Assembly (NCBI RefSeq): GCF_013358405.1 | Contig: NZ_CP054836.1 | Span: 3,038,001 to 3,102,000, forward strand | Length of the DNA: 64,000 bases | Source: Oricola thermophila | GTDB lineage: Bacteria; Pseudomonadota; Alphaproteobacteria; Rhizobiales; Rhizobiaceae | Direction of reading: 5' to 3' | Shown here: piece by piece, positions 55,801-64,000 of the stretch | How positions within the stretch are numbered: the stretch's first letter is position 1 | How the letters are laid out: each line of letters begins with the position of its first letter | The notes under the pieces: model-generated | Database searches by the model: none | What the model was told of the DNA's origin: nothing | Seen by the model: only the letters and a program-made list of their open reading frames with translations | Translations under genes and position numbers: made by a program

Positions 55801-56390
55801 TCGAGAATAAACGACCTTACAAGAACGCGCCTTACCCGTCCGCCGGACCGGATCGCCGCGCGCTCGTTGAGATCCTCCAAGAGGTGCTGGAAGCCGCTGC
55901 CGCCACGCAGGTTGTAGAGCTTCATGGTGTGGACATAGGCCAGGATGTCCTGATGGATTTCCTCGGAAATCGCATCGTCCGCGGGACCGTCATAGGCCAA
56001 CGCGAGTTCCATGCGGATCCAGACGTCCTCGGGATCGAGCAGGTTGGTGGTAATCGGGGCGATGTCGACAACCGTCAACCGGGACGGCAGCGTCGACCTC
56101 CGGGCGGGCACGGCGGCCGACACGCGATCCGACTTTGCGCTCGCGGCCCCGGCACCGGGCGCGTCTGCAGCACCCCCTGGCGCATCGGCCGCGGCCCCTT
56201 CCGGTGCCGGCGCGACCACGGCAGCCGCAGTCCCTCCGACCGGTGACAGCACCGTCGCCCCGACACCGAAACCGGCTCCGCCGGCGAGAAGCGTGATCGC
56301 CAGGCAGACAAGGAGGAGCCTAAGGAGAGGCGATCCTTCCTTTTCCGGCTTTTCCTCGGCTTCCAGGTCTTCAAGCAATTCCAGCGACAC
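55797..56390 (-). CDS. fliL: Flagellar basal-body protein FliL
   Basis: A 197-residue single-pass protein that supports the stator around the MS ring. Membrane helix at about 23-47; a Pro/Ala-rich linker (60-95); and the C-terminal FliL domain (VVDIAPITTNLLDPEDVWIR, ILAYVHTMKLYNLRGGSGFQ, LEDLNERAAIRSGGRVRRVL). It starts 17 nt after flgH. Confidence 0.95.
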   Translation of the reverse strand: MSLELLEDLEAEEKPEKEGSPLLRLLLVCLAITLLAGGAGFGVGATVLSPVGGTAAAVVAPAPEGAAADAPGGAADAPGAGAASAKSDRVSAAVPARRSTLPSRLTVVDIAPITTNLLDPEDVWIRMELALAYDGPADDAISEEIHQDILAYVHTMKLYNLRGGSGFQHLLEDLNERAAIRSGGRVRRVLVRSFILE

Positions 56391-56407
56391 GGTCGACGGC
56401 CCCGCGA

Positions 56408-57118
56408 TCAGAACGGAAGGTAGAGATCGAGCGCCTGCTGCCCGTAGGGCGGCTGCTGCATCTCGGTGATGCGGCCGCGGCCGCCATAGGAAATGCGGGC
56501 CTCGGCAATGCGCTCATAGTCGACGGTATTGTCCGGAGCGATGTCCGACGGACGCACGATTCCGGAGATGGTGAGAATGCGCATCTCGGCATTGACCCGA
56601 ACCTCCTGGGATCCCTGGATGAGGAGGTTGCCGTTCGCAAGCTCCTCGATCACCACGGCGGCTATGGACAGGTCGATGGTCTCCGACCGGGCCGTGCCGC
56701 CGGACCCCTCGTAGTCGGTCTCCGACGAAATGCTCCCGTCAGCGGCGATGTCTCCGGCCGAACCGCCGCTGGTCGCGAAACTGGCGCCAAGGCCGAGGCT
56801 GCGGCTCGAATTGCGGTTGCGCTCGCTCTTGTTGTCGAGCTTGGCCCGGTCGTCGATCGCGATCCTGACCGTCACGATGTCACCCTTGTGGATCGCTCGG
56901 TTGGCGGTGAAAAGACCGGCTGCGCGGTCGGTCCAGGTGGAGTAGCGATTGCCGGACGGTCGCGCCGGGTAGTATTCGGACTTCGCCACCATGTGCTCGG
57001 GCGCCAGGGCGCTGCCGACCGGCGTCATGGCCGGCTCGCGACCGATCTCGCGCGGATGCACGGCGCATCCCGCAAGGCTGGTGGCCAGGATCAGACCGGC
57101 AAGTAGACAACGCCTCAT
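56408..57118 (-). CDS. flgH: Flagellar L-ring protein FlgH
   Basis: Outer-membrane L-ring lipoprotein of 236 residues. The lipobox LAGC places the lipidated Cys at 18. The ring domain shows LFTANRAIHKGDIVTVRIAI, SEETDYEG-type acidic loop, and NGNLLIQGSQEVRVNAEMRI, VRPSDIAPDNTVDYERIAEA, typical FlgH motifs. It overlaps motE by ATGA. Confidence 0.96.
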   Translation of the reverse strand: MRRCLLAGLILATSLAGCAVHPREIGREPAMTPVGSALAPEHMVAKSEYYPARPSGNRYSTWTDRAAGLFTANRAIHKGDIVTVRIAIDDRAKLDNKSERNRNSSRSLGLGASFATSGGSAGDIAADGSISSETDYEGSGGTARSETIDLSIAAVVIEELANGNLLIQGSQEVRVNAEMRILTISGIVRPSDIAPDNTVDYERIAEARISYGGRGRITEMQQPPYGQQALDLYLPF

Positions 57119-57657
57119 TGAACCGCTTCCTGGTTTTCAGCGCCCTGGTCCTTGTCGGCCGCGGCAGACATGATGACCGTGACCAGGGCGGCACGTTCGG
57201 CCGACATCTCGTTGAGAATGGTTCCCGCCATGCGCGGATTGAGCTTCGACAGCAGCGCGGCGCTCAGCTCGCCGGGGAGCTTCTCCATTCGCTGCGCCGC
57301 CGCGTCGGGCCGCATTTTCGAATAGACCTCCACGAGATCGTCACTGGCCTGGGACGCGTATTCCTCGCGCAGTTCCACCCAGTTCTTCAACGCGGCACGC
57401 TTGTCCTCGAGAATCGCGATCTTCATCTCGATCTCCTCGCGCAGCGCCTCAAGTTCCGCCTTCTGCAGGGCATAGCGGCGCTCGCGCGCGGCATCGGTGA
57501 TGTTGATGCAGAACCGCTCGATATCCGCCATGCTGGCATCGGGCGGCGGAACATCGAGGATCGATGCCGTCGCGGTCTGGGCATGCGCCGGCGCGGCGAA
57601 CGCCAGAACGGCGCCGGCGGCAAGAGCGGGAAGGCTGCAAGGAACAAAGCGACTCAT
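57115..57657 (-). CDS. motE: Stator chaperone MotE
   Basis: A 180-residue periplasmic protein with a signal peptide (ALAAGAVLAFAAPAHAQ) and a coiled coil (about 60-115: ALQKAELEALREEIEMKIAI), followed by VYSKMRPDAAAQRMEKLPGE, a MgtE-N-like segment. In S. meliloti MotE assists folding and stability of MotC. The start is the ATG at 57657, coupled to flgI by ATGA; the longer upstream frame is a shadow of flgI. Confidence 0.9.
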   Translation of the reverse strand: MSRFVPCSLPALAAGAVLAFAAPAHAQTATASILDVPPPDASMADIERFCINITDAARERRYALQKAELEALREEIEMKIAILEDKRAALKNWVELREEYASQASDDLVEVYSKMRPDAAAQRMEKLPGELSAALLSKLNPRMAGTILNEMSAERAALVTVIMSAAADKDQGAENQEAVQ

Positions 57658-58754
57658 TGCACCACCAGTTCGGCCTGCATTGCACCGGATGTCTTGATCG
57701 CCTGCAGTATGGCGATGGTGTCGGTCGGGCTGACCCCGAGCCGGTTGAGCCCCTCGATCAGCGTCTGCAGATCGGTGCCGTGGACCACGCCGAGCGCCGT
57801 TCCCTCCTCGTTGACGTCGATATAGGTTTCCGGCTCGACGGCGGTCACGCCGCGCGAGAACGGCGCCGGCTGGACGACGGTCGGAGACTCGGTGACGCGC
57901 ACCGTCAGGCTGCCGTGGCTGATGGCCACCGTCGAAATGCGAACGTCCTGGCCGATGACCACGGTGCCCGTGCTTTCGTCGAGGACCACGCGCGCCGGGG
58001 TGTCGGTCTCGACGACGAGGTTCTCGATCGAGGCGACGAAGCGCGCGGTCGAGACATTCGGCGGCTTGCGGATCGCGATGGTCCGGGCGTCGATCTCGCT
58101 GGCGGGCTGCATGCCGTAGCGGCTGGCGCCGTAGCTGTTGATCGCGTCGGTGATGGCGATGGCCGTGCTGAAGTCCGGGTTGCGCAGCTGCAGGGTGAGC
58201 GCCTGTTCGGCATCGAACTCGGCAAGGACCTCGCGTTCCACGATGGCGCCGCCGGAAATGCGGCCGGTGGTCGGCGTGCCGCGCGACACGGTTTCCGCCG
58301 CGCCCTGCGCCTGGAAGCCGGACACGGAGATCGGCCCCTGGGCCACCGCGTAGATCTCGCCGTTCGCCGCACGCAGCGGCGTCATGACAAGCTGGCCTCC
58401 CTGCAGCGACGTCGCATCGCCCAGCGAGGACACCGACACGTCGATGCGCGACCCCTGGCGCACGAAGGCGGGAAGGTTGGCGGTCACGATCACCGCCGCG
58501 ATGTTCTTCAGCCGGGCGCGTCCCTCGCTCGTCGCGATGCCGAGATTGTCGAGCATCGAGCGCATCGACTGCTCGGTGAAGGGCGCGTTGCGCAGGCTGT
58601 CGCCCGTGCCCTGGAGACCAACGACGAGACCGTAGCCGACCAGCTGGTTGTCGCGCGCGCTCTGAAGGACGGCAATGTCCTTGACGCGCGACTGCGCCAG
58701 GGCCGGCCCGATCGCGACAAGCGCGGCAACGAGACTGAGAACCAGGCGTTTCAT
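57654..58754 (-). CDS. flgI: Flagellar P-ring protein FlgI
   Basis: Periplasmic P-ring subunit of 366 residues with a signal peptide (LVLSLVAALVAIGPALAQ) and the strongly conserved start of the mature protein, SRVKDIAVLQSARDNQLVGY then GLVVGLQGTGDSLRNAPFTE. The C-terminal part contains LIEGLNRLGVSPTDTIAILQ. Coupled to flgA upstream and motE downstream by 4-nt overlaps. Confidence 0.97.
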   Translation of the reverse strand: MKRLVLSLVAALVAIGPALAQSRVKDIAVLQSARDNQLVGYGLVVGLQGTGDSLRNAPFTEQSMRSMLDNLGIATSEGRARLKNIAAVIVTANLPAFVRQGSRIDVSVSSLGDATSLQGGQLVMTPLRAANGEIYAVAQGPISVSGFQAQGAAETVSRGTPTTGRISGGAIVEREVLAEFDAEQALTLQLRNPDFSTAIAITDAINSYGASRYGMQPASEIDARTIAIRKPPNVSTARFVASIENLVVETDTPARVVLDESTGTVVIGQDVRISTVAISHGSLTVRVTESPTVVQPAPFSRGVTAVEPETYIDVNEEGTALGVVHGTDLQTLIEGLNRLGVSPTDTIAILQAIKTSGAMQAELVVQ

Positions 58755-59221
58755 CGTGCCTCCACAGAAACCGTCCCGTCCGGCATGACGATGCCGGCGA
58801 TGGTGCGACCGCTCTGGATATTGCGGACCCGGATCGGCTTGCCGATATTGGCCGACTGCAACGCAATGCCGTCCATCGCGATGGTCAGCCCTCCCTGACG
58901 AAAATAGACGGTGGCGGGCTGCCCGGCCTCAATGGCATAGGCATCGCGCAAAGCGCTGGGCGCGATCAGCCGCTTCGGCAGGATGGTCTTCGCGGCGACC
59001 ATACCCACAAGCGATTCGACGTCGCGAACCACCTCCACCCCGGATGCGAGCGGTCGGCGCAAGCGAGTCTCCACGACCGCGTCGGCCGGGATGACCTGAC
59101 CGGGATAGATGACGCGATTGACGGTTACCACGACGTTCGAGTTCTCGGTCGCAGCCGCGGCGCCGAACGAGAGGCAGACGGCCGGAAGCAGGATTCCGAC
59201 TATGCGCAGCAACCGTTTCAT
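58751..59221 (-). CDS. flgA: P-ring assembly chaperone FlgA
   Basis: Periplasmic chaperone needed for P-ring formation. The 156 residues have a signal peptide (VGILLPAVCLSFGAAAA) and the SAF-type domain with VNRVIYPGQVIPADAVVETR and NIGKPIRVRNIQSGRTIAGI. It is 3 nt downstream of flgG and overlaps flgI. Confidence 0.95.
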   Translation of the reverse strand: MKRLLRIVGILLPAVCLSFGAAAATENSNVVVTVNRVIYPGQVIPADAVVETRLRRPLASGVEVVRDVESLVGMVAAKTILPKRLIAPSALRDAYAIEAGQPATVYFRQGGLTIAMDGIALQSANIGKPIRVRNIQSGRTIAGIVMPDGTVSVEAR

Positions 59222-59224
59222 CGC

Positions 59225-60013
59225 TTATCTCAAGCCGGTGGAGATGACGGATGCCATCTCATCGGCCGCCTGGATAACCTTCGAATTCATCTCATAGCCC
59301 CGCTGGGCCGAGATCAGTTCGGTGATTTCCTTCACCGGGTCGACGTTGGACGCCTCGAGATAACCCTGCTCGATCGTGGCATAGCCGGGATCGCCCGGCA
59401 CACCGACAATCGCCTCACCGGACGCCTCGGTCTGCGCGAACAGGTTCGATCCGAGCGGTTTCAGGCCGGCATCGTTGGCAAAGATCGCAATCGAGAGCTG
59501 GCCGAGTTCCTGCAGATCAATCTGGTCGTCGAGACGCGCAAACACCTGGCCGCTGCTGTTGACGATAACCTCGACAGCATCTTCCGGCACGACGATCTCC
59601 GGCGACACGCGATAGCCGTCGACGGTCACCAGTTCGCCGATACCGTTGGTATTGAATGCACCGGCGCGGGTGTAGACGATCTCGCCGGCAGGCCCCTCGA
59701 TCTGGAACCAGCCGCGGCCGGTCAGCGCGAGGTCGAAGCTGTTTCCGGTTTGCGTAAGCGCACCCTGGACATGGAGGTTGCGTACCGCCGCGGTCCGCAC
59801 GCCAAGGCCGATATTGGCCCCCTCGGGAACGACTGCCTGATTGCCGATGTTGGGCGCACCCGCCAGGCGCTCCGTCTGGTAGAGCAGGTCGGAAAACTCC
59901 GCGCGCGCACGCTTGAAGCCCGTCGTATTCACATTGGCAATGTTGTTGGCGATGACTTCAAGATTGGTCTGTTGCGCCGTCATGCCGGTGGCGGCGATGG
60001 AAAGGGCTTTCAT
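59225..60013 (-). CDS. flgG: Distal rod protein FlgG
   Basis: Distal rod subunit of 262 residues. N-terminal [20 protein letters not shown] with [20 protein letters not shown] and C-terminal [20 protein letters not shown] are the rod D0 motifs; [11 protein letters not shown] is FlgG-specific. It follows fliE by 10 nt. Confidence 0.97.
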   Translation of the reverse strand: MKALSIAATGMTAQQTNLEVIANNIANVNTTGFKRARAEFSDLLYQTERLAGAPNIGNQAVVPEGANIGLGVRTAAVRNLHVQGALTQTGNSFDLALTGRGWFQIEGPAGEIVYTRAGAFNTNGIGELVTVDGYRVSPEIVVPEDAVEVIVNSSGQVFARLDDQIDLQELGQLSIAIFANDAGLKPLGSNLFAQTEASGEAIVGVPGDPGYATIEQGYLEASNVDPVKEITELISAQRGYEMNSKVIQAADEMASVISTGLR

Positions 60014-60023
60014 CGATCACTCC

Positions 60024-60344
60024 CTAGATCTGCATCCGGCTGATTTCGAGAAACGCGGTCACGATCTTGTCGCGGATCGCGATCGCCGCCTGAAGGTTCT
60101 GCTCGGCGCTCATCACCGCATCGGCGACATCGCGAACGTCCGCGTTCCCTGTCAGCGCCTGGAGCGATATCTGCTCGGCGTTCCGCAGGTCGCTGATCGT
60201 TGTCCTGGCCGCCGATTGCAGCGCCTCCACGAAGGTCGGACCGGAGGCAACTCCGGTGGTCGGCACGGCAGAAGCGGACGCGTCGAGCGACGATGACGTC
60301 GGATCAAAGCCACGAATACCGGCAATTGCGATAGTGGGTTCCAT
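60024..60344 (-). CDS. fliE: Flagellar hook-basal body protein FliE
   Basis: A 106-residue adapter between MS ring and rod. The C-terminal half has the family pattern ADVRDVADAVMSAEQNLQAA and AIRDKIVTAFLEISRMQI. Its ATG shares one base with the flgC stop. Confidence 0.95.
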   Translation of the reverse strand: MEPTIAIAGIRGFDPTSSSLDASASAVPTTGVASGPTFVEALQSAARTTISDLRNAEQISLQALTGNADVRDVADAVMSAEQNLQAAIAIRDKIVTAFLEISRMQI

Positions 60345-60760
60345 CAGCGGGATCTCATCAGTTCGAGTGTCATGGAAATCAGGTCGCGGGCCTGCTTGAG
60401 CACCTGGAGGTTTGCCTGATACGAGCGGTTGGCCTCGCGCATGTCGGCCATCTCGATCAGCGGATTCACGTTCGGCATCTTTACGAAGCCTGCCTCGTCC
60501 GCCGCCGGATGGGACGGATCATACTCGATGCGGAATTCGGATGTGTCGCGGTCGATCGAATCGACATTAACCAGGCTGGCATTCGTTACCCGATCGAGCT
60601 CCGAGCTGAAATTGACCAGCTTGCGCCGATACGGATCGCCGCCGGGAACATTCGAGGTGGCGTTCGCGTTCGCGATGTTCTCCGAAACGACGCGAAGACG
60701 GGTCGATTCGGCGTTGAGGCCGGAGGCGGCAACCTTGATAGCGGAGGTAAGGTAATCCAT
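60344..60760 (-). CDS. flgC: Proximal rod protein FlgC
   Basis: Rod subunit of 138 residues. N-terminal [20 protein letters not shown] with [20 protein letters not shown] and C-terminal [20 protein letters not shown] match the family. Its ATG shares one base with the flgB stop (TAATG). Confidence 0.97.
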   Translation of the reverse strand: MDYLTSAIKVAASGLNAESTRLRVVSENIANANATSNVPGGDPYRRKLVNFSSELDRVTNASLVNVDSIDRDTSEFRIEYDPSHPAADEAGFVKMPNVNPLIEMADMREANRSYQANLQVLKQARDLISMTLELMRSR

Positions 60761-61140
60761 TACGAACCCTTCGCAGTCATCAGGATCATCCGGTTGAAGG
60801 CGGATACGATCGACGTGTTCAGTTCAAAGGAATGGCGGATCTCGCCGGACTTGACGAGTTCGTCCTCCAGGGACACGCGCTTGCCCTGATTGCTGAACGT
60901 CGCCGGCTCCTCGTCCAGCACGCGGAAGGCGATTTCGTTGGCCGATGTTCCGAAATGATTGGCGGCAGTCGAGTTCAGCCGTACCGACGCGCTCGACAGG
61001 ACATCGGCGAAAGGCTCCACATCGACGGACCGATAGCCGGGCGTGTTCGCGTTTGCGATATTGTTGGCAACAGCGGTCTGACGCACGGAAAGCCATTTCG
61101 CCTGCGTCGAAGCCAGTTTGAACAGATTGACGGCAGTCAT
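60760..61140 (-). CDS. flgB: Proximal rod protein FlgB
   Basis: Rod subunit of 126 residues: [40 protein letters not shown], and a C-terminal [20 protein letters not shown]. The ATG at 61140 has AAGGA upstream; the longer frame above it lacks support. It is separated from the upstream unknown gene by 79 nt, so an internal promoter is possible. Confidence 0.96.
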   Translation of the reverse strand: MTAVNLFKLASTQAKWLSVRQTAVANNIANANTPGYRSVDVEPFADVLSSASVRLNSTAANHFGTSANEIAFRVLDEEPATFSNQGKRVSLEDELVKSGEIRHSFELNTSIVSAFNRMILMTAKGS

Positions 61141-61219
61141 TGTCGTATCCTTGTCTGCGGAAAACGCTACATCGAGTTTCTTGCGTGTGCCTTGTCGCGA
61201 CAGCGCCCGCACGCAAACG

Positions 61220-61759
61220 CTACGGGCGCAGAATCCTTTCGTCGGATGTGAGGATGTACCAGCCGGCTTCGTCATGCCTGAACGAGCGTGCAAACGTACC
61301 GTCCGGAAGGCGGGAATGAGGACGGATCAGGTACACGCCGTGGGCGTCACCGACCAATGCGCGCCGGCCATCGACGGCGAACACCTCGAACCCGACGTCC
61401 CTGCCCGGGAACTCCTGGTCCAGATCGCCGGTGGCTGCCGCGCGGTCGGGGTCGATCCTTCCCGTGACCAGCGGATCGACGCCGGCAACGCTCCGGTCAT
61501 CGACGACGAATCTGCCTTTTCGCATGTCGAAGACCGCTTCACCCGACTGCAAGGCAAGGATTTCCGCCTCGGGGATGACCCCGCCCCGCGAGAACGTCAT
61601 TCGCGGAGGGCCGTACTTGTCCGGGTTCAGGTAGACGTGCCACGGAAACAGCGCCGCCGCAGTGCCGAGACACAGGCCGAGAACGGTCAGGATGTAGTCT
61701 GCCGCCGTCATGTCCCGAAACCAGCGGCGACGTCGGCGTGGCTTATGCTTTCTGGTCAT
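61220..61759 (-). CDS. Conserved membrane-anchored protein between fliI and flgB, function unknown
   Basis: A 179-residue protein with a basic N-terminus (RKHKPRRRRRWFRD), one membrane segment (about 20-42, YILTVLGLCLGTAAALFPWH) and a compact C-terminal domain containing MTFSRGGVIPEAEILALQSG and EVFAVDGRRALVGDAHGVYL. A gene of unknown function holds this position in related rhizobia (from memory). Its start overlaps the end of fliI by 17 nt. It is probably a basal-body or export accessory factor, inferred from context only. Confidence 0.75.
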   Translation of the reverse strand: MTRKHKPRRRRRWFRDMTAADYILTVLGLCLGTAAALFPWHVYLNPDKYGPPRMTFSRGGVIPEAEILALQSGEAVFDMRKGRFVVDDRSVAGVDPLVTGRIDPDRAAATGDLDQEFPGRDVGFEVFAVDGRRALVGDAHGVYLIRPHSRLPDGTFARSFRHDEAGWYILTSDERILRP

Positions 61760-63077
61760 TTCTCAGATGGTCCGCAAGTTCAGTGAAGGGATCGGCGTCG
61801 GGCGGACTCGGTTGCGACTGCTTCAACGCATCATAGATGCGCGGAACCGTCGCGACCGCGTTGTCGAGTTCCGGATCCGCGCCCTGCTGCCATCCGCCCA
61901 TGAGGCGCAGATCCCGGGTTTCCTCATAGAGCGCGATCATCGCGCGCAGCTGCGAGACCAGATTGCGCTCCTGGTCACTCCATGCCCTGTCGGCAAGGCG
62001 GGAAACCGAGGACAACGGATCGACGGCCGGGTAACGGCCGCGATTGGCGATCGATCGCTGCAGGACGAGATGCCCGTCGAGAATGCCGCGCAATGAATCG
62101 CTTACCGGATCGTTGTGATCGTCGCCATCGACCAACACGGTCACGATCGCGGTGATCGAACCGCTTTGCGGCCCGCCCGGCCCGGCGCGTTCCAGTAGCC
62201 GCGGCAGATCGGTAAACACCGATGCGGGATACCCCCTGGAAACCGGCGGTTCGCCGACGGATATCGCCACCTCGCGCAGGGCGTGTGCATAGCGGGTGAC
62301 CGAATCAACCAGGAACAGCACGCGCTTGCCGCGATCACGAAACCACTCGGCAACCTCCATCGCGCAGAGCGGGGCGCGGCGGCGCATGATCGGGCTCTCG
62401 TCACTGGTAGCGACGACAGCCACGGATTTCCTCATGCCATCCGGGCCCAGCGTATCCTCAAGGAATTCGCGAACCTCGCGGCTGCGTTCCCCGACAAGCG
62501 ACACGACGACGACATCGAAGGAATCTGCCCGCGCCAGCATGGCAAGGAGGGTGGACTTGCCGACACCGGACCCGGCGAACACGCCAAAACGCTGGCCGAT
62601 GCACAGGGGCGTGAATATGTCGATCACCCGCACCCCGGTGCGAAAGGGTTCGCCGACGCGCGCGCGCATCATTGCCGAACGACGCTTGCCCGGTTCAGGC
62701 CGGTCGGCCGACGGAATCAGCGGTCCCTTTCCGTCAACAGGTTCCCCAACCGCATTGACGACCCGCCCGAGCCAACCCTCGTCGGGCCGCGCATGCATCG
62801 CACCGCTATGCAGCACGATATCGTTGATCGACAGGGAATGCGCGTTGTCGCAGGGCGCGACGAGCACGCGCTCGGGCTCGATCTGCACGATCTCCCCGCG
62901 CGTCGCGTTCGGGCCATCTCCGATATCGACGAAATCGCCGAGTGCCGAGTAGCCGGCCATTCCCTCGGCCACAATGACATTGGGATTGATTGCCGTAACC
63001 GTGCCGCCGCGCCGCAACGGCCGTTCCCCGATCTCGGAGGACTGAAATGCCTGTCGCAGGCGTAGAAGCGCGTTCAT
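61743..63077 (-). CDS. fliI: Flagellum-specific export ATPase FliI
   Basis: Energises type III export. The 444 residues show a Walker A loop FAGSGVGKST (167-176), the VVVSLVGERSREVREFLED motif, Walker B in VLFLVDSVTRYAHALREV, and PRLLERAGPG, as in F1-beta-like export ATPases. It follows flgF by 5 nt and overlaps the next gene by 17 nt. Confidence 0.97.
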   Translation of the reverse strand: MNALLRLRQAFQSSEIGERPLRRGGTVTAINPNVIVAEGMAGYSALGDFVDIGDGPNATRGEIVQIEPERVLVAPCDNAHSLSINDIVLHSGAMHARPDEGWLGRVVNAVGEPVDGKGPLIPSADRPEPGKRRSAMMRARVGEPFRTGVRVIDIFTPLCIGQRFGVFAGSGVGKSTLLAMLARADSFDVVVVSLVGERSREVREFLEDTLGPDGMRKSVAVVATSDESPIMRRRAPLCAMEVAEWFRDRGKRVLFLVDSVTRYAHALREVAISVGEPPVSRGYPASVFTDLPRLLERAGPGGPQSGSITAIVTVLVDGDDHNDPVSDSLRGILDGHLVLQRSIANRGRYPAVDPLSSVSRLADRAWSDQERNLVSQLRAMIALYEETRDLRLMGGWQQGADPELDNAVATVPRIYDALKQSQPSPPDADPFTELADHLRNDQKA

Positions 63078-63082
63078 GCCCG

Positions 63083-63805
63083 TCAGCCGCTCTGGAATGC
63101 CCTAATGAGCTGTTCGATCGATTGCTCCGATTTCTCCATGAGGGCGGCCGCCTGCTCGAAGGAGCGTTGCACCTCTATCAGCTGGGTGATCTCGTGCAGT
63201 GCATTGACGTTGGACTGCTCGACATAGCCCTGCACCACCCCGGCATTCGGATCGTCGACAATGGGCTCGAGTTCGCCGTCAACGATGATGCCGGCGTCGC
63301 CAAATCGCCGGAAGTCAGGTGCCGGCTGGAACGCGAACAGGCCGATCGCGCCAACCTGCTGTCCGCCCTGACGGATGAACCCGTCGCCGCCCACCTCGGG
63401 TTCGCCGGCCGCCGGATCAAGCTGAATCGGCGCGCCGCCCGGATCGAGGACGGGATAGCCCGACACCGTCACAAGCCCGCCGTCCGGCGTCATCGTGAAC
63501 CGGCCATCGCGCGTAACCACCGGACCCGCCGGGGTCTGGACGCCGAACCAGGCGTTTCCGCGAACGGCGAAGTCCAGCGGATTGCCTGTCTGCTCGAGAC
63601 CGCCCTGCGTGTTGTCAAGGTATTCGACACCATCGACCGAGAACGACAGGTCCTCGCCGGAGATATCCTTGACGAGTTCCTCGAAGCGAATCTCGCTGGC
63701 GCGAAACCCGACCGTCTTGGCATTGGCAATGTTCTGAGCGATCGTCGTCAGCCGCTCGATGCGCGCAGCCTGCGCGGACAGGCTGACATAGATTCCGTTT
63801 TCCAT
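63083..63805 (-). CDS. flgF: Proximal rod protein FlgF
   Basis: Rod subunit of 240 residues. It begins MENGIYVSLSAQAARIERLT and contains AQNIANAKTVGFRASEIRFE and a C-terminal LHEITQLIEVQRSFEQAAAL. The ATG at 63805 is the family start; the frame above lies in the preceding gene. It is 23 nt downstream of the DUF1217-like gene. Confidence 0.95.
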   Translation of the reverse strand: MENGIYVSLSAQAARIERLTTIAQNIANAKTVGFRASEIRFEELVKDISGEDLSFSVDGVEYLDNTQGGLEQTGNPLDFAVRGNAWFGVQTPAGPVVTRDGRFTMTPDGGLVTVSGYPVLDPGGAPIQLDPAAGEPEVGGDGFIRQGGQQVGAIGLFAFQPAPDFRRFGDAGIIVDGELEPIVDDPNAGVVQGYVEQSNVNALHEITQLIEVQRSFEQAAALMEKSEQSIEQLIRAFQSG

Positions 63806-63828
63806 CGTCCCCGTTACCGCCTGTTCGG

Positions 63829-64000
63829 TTACCTCTTCAATTGTGCGATCTGCAGCATCAGATCCTCGCTGATTCCCTGCACCGAACCGCCAAACAGCCG
63901 AGATACGTTTGCGACCTCCTGGGACACCGTCGCCTCGTTGGTAACATCCCAAAGCGCGGCAAACCGCTGCAGCAATTCGTCGAGCTTGTCCGGATCGCCG
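63829..64000 (-). CDS. DUF1217-like flagellar protein, C-terminal end (cut by window edge)
   Basis: The last 56 codons of a gene that enters from the right edge, ending at TAA 63831-63829. The visible end reads DPDKLDELLQRFAALWDVTN, then LFGGSVQGISEDLMLQIAQLKR in short extracts. This fits the C-terminus of DUF1217 proteins, which precede flgF in rhizobial flagellar clusters; the match is from memory. No ATPase or membrane features are visible in this part. Confidence 0.7.
   Translation of the reverse strand, partial: GDPDKLDELLQRFAALWDVTNEATVSQEVANVSRLFGGSVQGISEDLMLQIAQLKR

Overview
The window reads as the chromosome of an alphaproteobacterium of the order Hyphomicrobiales (rhizobia and relatives). 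The evidence is the combination of a motB-motC-fliK-rem-flgE-flgK-flgL-flaF-flbT-flgD-fliQ-flhA-fliR flagellar order, MotC/MotE, a Rem/FtcR-type regulator, a cheS-cheY-cheA-cheW-cheR-cheB-cheY-cheD-cheT chemotaxis operon, an aroA-cmk-rpsA locus, a glgPBCAX operon and high GC. Genus and species cannot be fixed from the sequence.

Layout. 1-8468 (minus): glycogen operon glgP-glgB-glgC-glgA-glgX, with glgX running off the left edge; a palindrome overlapping a candidate -10 lies upstream of glgP. 8709-10385: RNase D, a HAD phosphatase and a small unknown protein. 10453-14339 (minus): aroA-like, cmk, rpsA and an intrinsic terminator. The AroA-like protein is full length, but most of the active-site residues of EPSP synthase are replaced. 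14465-15196 (plus): an acidic TIGR02300-type protein and tRNA-Ala(GGC). 15225-20706: a translationally coupled four-gene operon (flavin monooxygenase, BASS transporter, epimerase-type and classical short-chain dehydrogenases) divergent from a TetR regulator with a clear operator, then an IclR regulator.

21149-30644 (minus): chemotaxis operon from a membrane chemoreceptor through cheT, preceded by a LuxR-type regulator. 31017-49621 (almost all minus): flagellar block I, with fliF, a FliH-like protein, motB, motC, fliK, a lytic transglycosylase, rem, hook and hook-filament junction genes, flaF/flbT, flgD, fliQ, flhA, fliR and FliJ-, FlgJ-, FlgN- and FliL-like proteins. 49771-54834: three paralogous flagellins, with a TPR-sulfotransferase gene on the opposite strand between the second and third. 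55060-64000 (minus): flagellar block II, the rod/ring/export operon DUF1217-like, flgF, fliI, a conserved unknown, flgB, flgC, fliE, flgG, flgA, flgI, motE, flgH, fliL, fliP.

Together the right two-thirds encode most of a flagellar motor, its export gate, filament, hook and chemosensory control. fliG, fliM, fliN, motA and flhB are not in the window and would be expected beyond the right edge or elsewhere. The most unusual items are the active-site-stripped AroA at the canonical aroA locus, the sulfotransferase inside the flagellin array, the lower-GC fliF-motC block that departs from the Sinorhizobium order, and the monooxygenase/transporter operon of unknown substrate.
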